DNA of 64,000 bases from contig JACKHW010000001.1 of assembly GCA_020638795.1 (NCBI GenBank), positions 797,438 through 861,437 of the forward strand, given 5' to 3'. A program made the position numbers and the translations under genes. Source of the stretch: Planctomycetota bacterium. Lineage in GTDB: Bacteria; Planctomycetota; UBA1135; GCA-002748355. Shown one piece after another: positions 26,201 to 32,082 of this stretch; positions within the stretch are counted from its first letter, which is position 1; every line of letters begins with the position of its first letter. The notes below the pieces were generated by a model that saw only the letters and a list, made by a program, of their open reading frames with translations, made no database searches and was not told where the DNA came from.

Positions 26201-27120
26201 ACGTCAGTACGACGGTCGAAGGGCTCGAGCGCTATCCGATCAATGTTCGGTATCCGCACGAGCTCCGTGACAACCTCCCTGCGCTGCGGCAAACGCTCGT
26301 GGCAACCCCGAGCGGCGCTCAGGTCCCTCTCGGTCAACTCGCGGTGTTCGCGATCCGTCCTGGTCCTCCGATGGTCAAGAGCGAGAACGCACGGCTGACG
26401 AGTTGGGTGTACGTGGACATCACGGACCTCGACGTCGGCACGTACGTCGACAGGGCACAGCGTGTGGTCGCCGAGCGGGTCGAACTCCCCGCCGGCTACT
26501 CGATCGTGTGGTCGGGGCAGTTCGAGTACATGCAAGAGGCCAATGCCCGACTCGCGGTCGTCGTCCCGATCGCAGCGGTGCTGATCGTGTTGTTGCTCTA
26601 CATGGCGACACGCTCTTGGTTGCGCGTCGCCATCGTCCTTCTTGCGCTGCCGTTCAGTCTCGTTGGCACGTTCTGGCTACTGTGGTTCCTCGGCTACAAC
26701 CTCTCCCTCGCGGTCTGGGTCGGGGTCATCGCACTCGGCGGTCTCAGCGCGGAGACCGGGCTCGTCATGCTGCTGTATCTCGACAACAGCTTCGAGCGGT
26801 TCCGAGCCGAAGGGCGGATGCGCGATGCCGACGATCTCTGGTTCGCGGTTCACGACGGGGCCGTCAAACGCATTCGTCCCAAGACGATGACGGTGATGAC
26901 GACGTTCATCGGTCTCGTGCCGCTGCTCTGGGCGACCGGTGCAGGCGCCGACACGATGCGACGCCTCGCGGCGCCGATGATCGGCGGTCTTGCGACGAGC
27001 TTCGTCATGGAGTTGCTGATCTACCCCGTGATCTTCTTCTTGGCCAAGAAGTTCGCGATGCGTCACGAATGGCGCGCGGCAGCAACGGCAGCCAGTTCCA
27101 TTGCGGGACACCGGTCATGA
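23296..27120 (+). CDS. cusA: Heavy-metal RND efflux pump, CusA/CzcA family, with large insertions
   Basis: A 1274-residue proton-driven exporter; relatives are about 1030-1050 residues. The start ATG overlaps the cusB stop. Family marks are clear: [47 protein letters not shown], the proton-relay helix [30 protein letters not shown] and [13 protein letters not shown]. Three regions are extra: about 95 residues at 147-244 with Cys150 and Cys231 in CPKHPGG and CPLDDTPL contexts; about 25-30 residues near 335-365; and two added hydrophobic segments at about 636-681. By alignment from memory to E. coli CusA, the metal-site Met573 is kept ([10 protein letters not shown]), but Met623 and Met672 are not (ARFGLLL, TPSGAQ). 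Copper or silver as substrate is therefore likely but not certain. Confidence 0.87.
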   Translation: [1274 protein letters not shown]

Positions 27121-27208
27121 GGTGCCCACGTTCGGTCGCGTCGATGCGGCGATTGGGCCGCCGCGGCGCGACTCCTTTCCACGACCCGAAGAAGAGTGAG
27201 AATCCACG

Positions 27209-28105
27209 ATGACCTTCACGACATCCAGAATCCTCGCCACGGCCATCGGCGTGTGGCTCGTCGGCTGTAATGCGCTGGCCCAGGAACGTCCGCCCGCTCG
27301 CGTCGGCGACGTGTCGAAGGCGGAGTCGAGAACGACGCAGGACGACTCCAAAGAAGCGAGCGAGAAAACCCGGGCAAAGGTGCCGGCACGCATCGGTGAT
27401 GCGTATCCCTTCGCGACTTGTCCGGTCTCCGGCAAGAAGCTGGGCAGCATGGGGGAGCCGGTGGTCGAGCTCTACGACGGGCGCGAGGTGCGCTTCTGTT
27501 GCAATGGGTGTCCGAAGAATTTCGAGAAGGACCTCGCCAAGAGTTTGGCAACGCTCGACGAGAAGATCATCGATGACCAGAGGGCGCTCTATCCTCTCGA
27601 GACTTCGCTCGTCAGCGGTGCGAAGTTGAGTGGTGCGAAGCTGAGCGGTGCGAAGCTGAGCGGTATCAAGCTCGAGGGCAAGAAGACTGACGACACGAAG
27701 CTCGAGAAGGAGCCTGTCGACTTCGTCTATGGCAATCGGCTCGTACGCGTCGGCTCGGACGAGGAGCGCGCCACGTTCGTCGCCCACGCGGCGAAGTACA
27801 TGGAAGCCCTCGACAAAGCCGTGGTCGCCGCTCAGAAGGACGACTATCCACTCGACTCGTGTCCGATCAGCGGTGAGAAGCTCGGCAGCATGGGCAACCC
27901 GATCGATCGGGTCGTCGCAGGTCGTCTCGTGCGCCTTTGCTGCAAGAGCTGCGTCAAGAAGCTCGACCAGCGGGCGCCGATGATCGTGAAACTCGTCGAT
28001 GCGCAGCGCGCTCGCGCAGCGCGTTCCGCGAAGGAACGCGCTGAGAACGATACCGAGAAGAAGGGCGCCCCGCCCGAGGACCGCGAGAAGCCGGCCCGCA
28101 AGTAG
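27209..28105 (+). CDS. Lipoprotein with repeated YHS/TRASH-like Cys modules
   Basis: A 298-residue protein with lipobox LVGC at residues 17-20. Two modules of the same design are intact: PFATCPVSGKKLGSMGEP followed by VRFCCNGC (about 68-105), and PLDSCPISGEKLGSMGNP followed by VRLCCKSC (about 215-250). Between them is a third copy that keeps the frame (PLETSLVSGAKL, FVYGNRLVRVGSDEE) but has lost all its cysteines and gained a five-residue repeat, SGAKL, about four times. The C-tail is Lys/Glu-rich. The C-x..x-CC-x-x-C pattern is that of small metal-binding YHS/TRASH domains. The gene follows cusA by 88 bases on the same strand, so a periplasmic or outer-membrane metal-binding role is likely. 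Confidence 0.7.
   Translation: MTFTTSRILATAIGVWLVGCNALAQERPPARVGDVSKAESRTTQDDSKEASEKTRAKVPARIGDAYPFATCPVSGKKLGSMGEPVVELYDGREVRFCCNGCPKNFEKDLAKSLATLDEKIIDDQRALYPLETSLVSGAKLSGAKLSGAKLSGIKLEGKKTDDTKLEKEPVDFVYGNRLVRVGSDEERATFVAHAAKYMEALDKAVVAAQKDDYPLDSCPISGEKLGSMGNPIDRVVAGRLVRLCCKSCVKKLDQRAPMIVKLVDAQRARAARSAKERAENDTEKKGAPPEDREKPARK
27614..27673 (+). repeat. Four in-frame 15-bp tandem repeats (SGAKL)
   Basis: Four consecutive 15-base units inside the Cys-module lipoprotein gene: AGCGGTGCGAAGTTG, AGTGGTGCGAAGCTG, AGCGGTGCGAAGCTG and AGCGGTATCAAGCTC. They encode SGAKL three times and SGIKL once. The near-identity at the DNA level suggests recent slippage or duplication. Because the unit is a multiple of three, copy-number change would lengthen or shorten the protein without a frameshift. 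Confidence 0.9.
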
Positions 28106-28217
28106 AGAGAACGCACTCGAACCGCCGAACGGGCATGCCCCGCATCGATGACGGACGTGATCCTCGTGGGATTGGCGAGTTCGTCCAGTTCAGGTGCGCG
28201 CACTCGCTGCCCGTGGC

Positions 28218-29303
28218 TCACCAAGGACCGTCGCGCTTCACGAGGACGATGTTCGTCCCGTCGAGGCGCGACAGCCCGCGGTACCCGCCGAACCAGATCC
28301 TTCCCGCGCGATCCTCGAACGTGCATTGCACCGCGTTGCTCGCGAGCCCGTTGCTCTCGTCGAACTTCGTGGCGCGTTCACCGTCGTAGCGATAGACGCC
28401 GACCCTCTTGATCGGGAACCAGAGGTCCCCCTTGCTGTCCTCGTAGAGGTCCCAGACCTCGTTGTTTCCGATGCCTGCGGAGGCCTCGACGCCTGCGGAC
28501 TTCATGATGTCGACGAAGCTCGTGCCGTCGAAGCGACAGATCCCGCCGTGGTGGGTCGCGAACCAGAAGTTGCCGTGCCGGTCTTCGAGGATGTCGTTGA
28601 CCGAACCGTCGGTGAGGCCGTCCTGCTCGGAGTAGTGCGTGAGCTTCGTGCCGTCGTAGCGATAGACGCCGGCCGTGCTCTGGGCGAACCAAAGGCCCCC
28701 GCGCGAATCCGCGAGGATCGCATGGATGATCGTCGTGCTCGAGACACCGCGCTTCGGGTCGACCGCGGCAGCGGGTGGCAACCAGAACGACGTGAACTTC
28801 CCGGTCACAGGATCGAGGCGGCAGGCCCCGCCATAGGTTCCGACCCACAAGACGCTGTCCCGATCGAGGCACAGGCTCCAGACGTCGGGCGACTGCAGCC
28901 CGTCGTCCGCCGTGTAGTTACGGAATGTCGTGCCGTCATAGCGGGTCACGCCGCACGACGTGCCGAACCACAAGTTCCCGCTCGCGTCCTCGACGATCGC
29001 ACGCACGGCGGGGTCGCCGTGTCCCTCCGAGGACCCGAAGCCGTTCTTCACGCCGAAGTGCTTCAAGGTCTTGCCGTCATGGCGGAACACCCCGTCTCCG
29101 TTGGTCCCGAACCACAGGTTCCCCGCCCGATCCTGGTGGATTCGGCGCACGAACTCGCTGAGCTGGCGTCGCAGGCGGGGTGGCTCCGTGCCGTTGCCGC
29201 TCGCGCATCCAGCAAGAGGGATGGCGCAGGCGAGGGCGCCGGCCAGGGCACGGAGAGTGGTGCGGATCCGGATGCGGTCGGCCGCGAAGGCGTGCGTTTT
29301 CAT
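28218..29303 (-). CDS. Lipoprotein with two-component-regulator-type propeller repeats
   Basis: A 361-residue protein. ATG 29303 begins a lipoprotein signal ending CAIPLAGC. The rest is about seven repeats of the Reg_prop type, each with a segment like [20 protein letters not shown] or [20 protein letters not shown], typical of the sensor propellers of hybrid two-component systems. Here the propeller is free-standing: there is no membrane helix, kinase or response regulator part. It is probably tethered to a membrane, facing outward, and may bind carbohydrate or another ligand. It is divergent from rpsL and convergent with the Cys-module lipoprotein gene. Confidence 0.8.
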   Translation of the reverse strand: MKTHAFAADRIRIRTTLRALAGALACAIPLAGCASGNGTEPPRLRRQLSEFVRRIHQDRAGNLWFGTNGDGVFRHDGKTLKHFGVKNGFGSSEGHGDPAVRAIVEDASGNLWFGTSCGVTRYDGTTFRNYTADDGLQSPDVWSLCLDRDSVLWVGTYGGACRLDPVTGKFTSFWLPPAAAVDPKRGVSSTTIIHAILADSRGGLWFAQSTAGVYRYDGTKLTHYSEQDGLTDGSVNDILEDRHGNFWFATHHGGICRFDGTSFVDIMKSAGVEASAGIGNNEVWDLYEDSKGDLWFPIKRVGVYRYDGERATKFDESNGLASNAVQCTFEDRAGRIWFGGYRGLSRLDGTNIVLVKRDGPW

Positions 29304-29427
29304 GGGTTCTGGTCGAGTCGGGCCTCGAATCACTCCACGATTCTTCCGTTCTCCGCCGACATTGTTCCATTGTTCCCTCGCGGTCATCCTGCGGGAAAAC
29401 TCGCGAGAAAAGCCTCCTTCTCCTCGC

Positions 29428-29456
29428 TTGCGGGGCGCGCTCCGGGTCGCTACTCT
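29428..29456 (+). promoter_or_regulatory. Possible housekeeping promoter for rpsL-rpsG
   Basis: TTGCGG (29428-29433) and TACTCT (29451-29456) are spaced by 17 bases and lie about 75 bases before the rpsL start. Both hexamers match the sigma-70 consensus only partly (three and four of six), so this is a candidate, chosen for position and spacing in a GC-rich gap. Confidence 0.25.
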
Positions 29457-29533
29457 CGTCGCCCCTGATTCCCGGCCGGCGCGTCGTGTACCAACTGCGA
29501 TCGTCGTCCCAGGCACTACACCGTAATTCCTCT

Positions 29534-29908
29534 ATGCCGACCATCAACCAGCTCGTCCGGAAAGGCCGCAAGAAGGTCAAGAAGAAGAGCAACTCGCCGG
29601 TTCTCGACCAATGCCCGCAGAAGCAAGGCGTCTGCACGCAGGTCAAGACGATGACGCCCAAGAAGCCGAACTCTGCGCTTCGCCGCGTCGCGCGTGTGCG
29701 TCTTTCGAACGGCAAGGAAGTCACGGTCTACATTCCGGGCGAAGGCCACAACCTGCAGGAGCACTCGATCGTGCTCATCCGCGGTGGCCGTGTGCGCGAC
29801 TTGCCGGGGGTTCGTTACCACGTCATTCGCGGGACGCTGGACTCGTCGGGTGTCGACGATCGCAAGCGTTCGCGCAGCAAATACGGCGCGAAGCGTCCCA
29901 AGGCCTGA
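29534..29908 (+). CDS. rpsL: 30S ribosomal protein S12
   Basis: A 124-residue S12 of normal length, with [47 protein letters not shown] and the C-terminal [16 protein letters not shown]12 sits at the decoding centre of the small subunit. Lys43 in TPKKPNS is kept. Position 88 (counting Met), normally Lys in the VKDLPGVRY loop, is Arg here ([10 protein letters not shown], codon CGC at 29795-29797). Asp89, the usual methylthiolation site, is present. K88R is a known streptomycin-resistance change in other bacteria, so native resistance is plausible. rpsG follows 18 bases after the stop. Confidence 0.98.
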   Translation: MPTINQLVRKGRKKVKKKSNSPVLDQCPQKQGVCTQVKTMTPKKPNSALRRVARVRLSNGKEVTVYIPGEGHNLQEHSIVLIRGGRVRDLPGVRYHVIRGTLDSSGVDDRKRSRSKYGAKRPKA

Positions 29909-29926
29909 TCGGAGTCCTGAACGAAC

Positions 29927-30409
29927 ATGCCGCGTAGCTACAAGAGCCCCGAGGTTCACCTCAAAGCCGACCCGAAGTACGGATCGAAGCTCGCCACGAA
30001 GATCATCAACCAGCTCATGCTGGACGGGAAGAAAGCCAAGGCGCAGAAGATCTTCTACGAAGCGGTCGAAACCGTTGCCAAGAAGGTCGGTGCCGAGCCT
30101 GAAGACGTCTTCACCCAGGTCATCGAGAACATCAAGCCGCGCATCGAAGTGCGCAGCAAGCGCGTCGGTGGTGCGACGTACCAGGTTCCGATGGAAGTCC
30201 GCGCCAAGCGTCAGATGAGCCTCGCGATCCGCTGGCTCATCGACATGGCCCGCGCGAAGCGCGGCAAGGGCATGGCCCGCCGCCTCGCCGACGAGATGTA
30301 TGACGCCTACAACAATCAGGGCGGCGCCGTCACGAAGAAGGACAACGTCCACAAGATGGCCGATGCCAACAAGGCCTACGCGCACTTCGCGTGGGGCCGT
30401 TCGCGCTGA
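29927..30409 (+). CDS. rpsG: 30S ribosomal protein S7
   Basis: A 160-residue S7, close to the usual 155-156, with KIINQLMLDGKKAKAQKIFYEA, VFTQVIENIKPRIEVRSKRVGGATYQVP, LAIRWLIDMARAKRGKGMA and DNVHKMADANKAYAHFAWG. S7 starts assembly of the small-subunit head and contacts the mRNA exit region. It forms a two-gene unit with rpsL. The elongation factor genes fusA and tuf, which follow rpsG in many bacteria, are not here; an unrelated exported protein comes next after a 422-base gap with a terminator-like hairpin. Confidence 0.97.
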   Translation: MPRSYKSPEVHLKADPKYGSKLATKIINQLMLDGKKAKAQKIFYEAVETVAKKVGAEPEDVFTQVIENIKPRIEVRSKRVGGATYQVPMEVRAKRQMSLAIRWLIDMARAKRGKGMARRLADEMYDAYNNQGGAVTKKDNVHKMADANKAYAHFAWGRSR

Positions 30410-30831
30410 GCTCCCGTCGCTGCCAAGCAGCGAGTCGTAGTGAGCACGCGCCTTCGCCGCCCCGGCAGCTCCTGGGAGCTCCGGCGAATCCGGCGGCGAA
30501 AAAAACTGAGACCTCGCGCAGGTTACTCCTCTTAGCAGCGTCACTAACTGCATGCACGAACGGAGGTGAGAGCCCGTTCGGCAGCGCCTCGAGGGGCGAT
30601 GGAAGGCTCTTCGGAGCCCTCGGTTGCCACTCCTCGCAGCAGCGCTGAGAGAAAGAGAGAGATGAGCGGCACGGCCCGCCGGTCTTCGGACCGGTGGGCC
30701 GTGTTCTTTTCGGGCCGTGTTCTCCTCGTGCGCAGCCTTTCGGGACAAAAACTGCAGAAGCTCGGAACCCGGCTAGGCGGAGATCGTGGGACGCTCGCTC
30801 TCGATAATGCAACAATAAGGAGCTTTCGTTC
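30410..30831. other. Non-coding gap downstream of rpsG
   Basis: No gene is supported in these 422 bases. It contains several GC-rich hairpins: a small one with a TTCG loop (GGCTC/GAGCC, 30605-30618), a longer TTCG-loop hairpin described separately (30671-30702), and an inverted repeat AGCTCC/GGAGCT near 30469-30482. The last part should carry the promoter of the spondin-domain gene; a GATAAT at about 30801-30806 is a possible -10 element, but no good -35 is seen. AAGGAG before 30832 is that gene's ribosome binding site. Confidence 0.5.
30671..30702 (+). terminator. Hairpin terminator downstream of rpsL-rpsG
   Basis: ACGGCCCGCCGGTC, loop TTCG, GACCGGTGGGCCGT: a 14-bp stem with one G-T pair and a stable UUCG loop, followed by GTTCTTTT. 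It lies about 260 bases after the rpsG stop with no gene between, so it is the likely end of the ribosomal transcript. The T-run is short and interrupted, which lowers confidence in full intrinsic termination. Confidence 0.6.
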
Positions 30832-31914
30832 ATGAAATTCGAATTCAGAAGTCGGCTTTCGGCAACGATCCTCGGTGCCTGCGGAGCCGCGATCCTCGCG
30901 ACGGGCGCCTCTGCGCAGCAGGGCACCGCCGTCTACGAGCTGACATTTCAGTCCACGTGGAGCGCTCAGACGCACCCGATCGACTTCCCGAGCTTTCCGC
31001 ACTACTCGTCCCTGATCGGCGCGACCCACGATGCGACGGTGTCGTTCTGGGACTCGGGTTCGATCGCCTCCCCGGGCATCGAGGCCATGGCCGAACGAGG
31101 CGCGACGAGCACGCTGACGGCCGAGGTCAATCAGGCGATCCAGAAGGGCGCGGCGAACCGCGTCGTCACCGGCCCGGGCCTGGGTGTCTCGCCCGGGTCG
31201 ACGAAGACGCGCTTCACGATCGACGCGACGCATCCGCGTTTGACCTTGGTCACGATGCTCGCACCGAGCCCTGACTGGTTCGTCGGTGTGTCCGGACTCG
31301 ACCTGACGAAGAACGGTCAGTGGATCGACCAGATCACGGTGCCGTTGCACCTCTACGATGCCGGCACCGACAGCGGGCCGTCCTACACCTCGCCGGACAT
31401 GGACACCCAACCGCGGGAGAAGATCGCGATCATCACGACGAAGTCCGGGCCCTTCCTCAATGCGCCGACGATCGTCGGTTCGTTCGTGATTCGTCGCCTC
31501 GCCGAGACGCGCGTGTACGGCTGTGGCGTCAATCCCATGGGGAGTTTCGAGGTGACGGGGATGCCGATCTTGGGGCAGAGCGTGCGCTTCACCGTGAATG
31601 ACCCGTTGCGATCGATCTCGAGCGGTTCGATCCCGTTGCTGCTGTTCGCGGCGAATGCCACGACGCAGTATCCGTGCGGGATCTCGGTCGCCGGTTTGGG
31701 GCTCGGTCCGATCGGTTCGAAGGGCGAGGTGCTGATCGGCGCTCCGTTGCTCACGGTCGTCGGCCAGCCATGGACGAACAGCCCGGTCTCGTTCGACGTG
31801 CCCATTCCGACGCAAGCCACGCTGGTGGGGGCGCAGGCATACGTGCAGGGGCTCTTCGTCGACGGTGCTCGCCTTGCCGTGACGGACGCTGCGACCGTCG
31901 TCATCGGGAACTGA
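30832..31914 (+). CDS. Secreted spondin-N domain protein
   Basis: A 360-residue exported protein. ATG 30832 follows AAGGAG, and a signal peptide ends ILATGASAQ. Residues about 32-225 match the spondin N-terminal domain: YELTFQSTWSAQTHP, FPSFPHYSSLIGATHDA, SPGIEAMAERG, DWFVGVSGLDL, PLHLYDAGTDSGPSY and DMDTQPREKI. In animals this C2-like beta-fold occurs in extracellular matrix proteins and binds calcium. Bacterial versions are exported and of unknown role. Residues about 230-360 are the C-terminal domain type seen in several other exported proteins here, ending ARLAVTDAATVVIGN. Confidence 0.82.
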   Translation: MKFEFRSRLSATILGACGAAILATGASAQQGTAVYELTFQSTWSAQTHPIDFPSFPHYSSLIGATHDATVSFWDSGSIASPGIEAMAERGATSTLTAEVNQAIQKGAANRVVTGPGLGVSPGSTKTRFTIDATHPRLTLVTMLAPSPDWFVGVSGLDLTKNGQWIDQITVPLHLYDAGTDSGPSYTSPDMDTQPREKIAIITTKSGPFLNAPTIVGSFVIRRLAETRVYGCGVNPMGSFEVTGMPILGQSVRFTVNDPLRSISSGSIPLLLFAANATTQYPCGISVAGLGLGPIGSKGEVLIGAPLLTVVGQPWTNSPVSFDVPIPTQATLVGAQAYVQGLFVDGARLAVTDAATVVIGN

Positions 31915-32082
31915 CGCACCCGCGTCGGCCCGGCTCCTGTGCAGTGAGGCGATGCGATGGGGTGGGCCCCACGCTTTCGCCGCGCTTCAGGACCTGTCGG
32001 GCTCGACGACGTGAGATGGCGCGGCGCGCGATACACTGCGTGGGTCCTGTCCTTCCCGATTCGTCCCGCGCACACGTACGCA

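Noticed and set aside
24382..26535. About 700-codon antisense frame opposite cusA
   Set aside because: The plus strand encodes unmistakable RND pump motifs through the whole stretch.
27614..27673. Possible CRISPR or intergenic repeat array
   Set aside because: The units are 15 bp, contiguous without spacers and in frame inside a gene; they encode SGAKL repeats.
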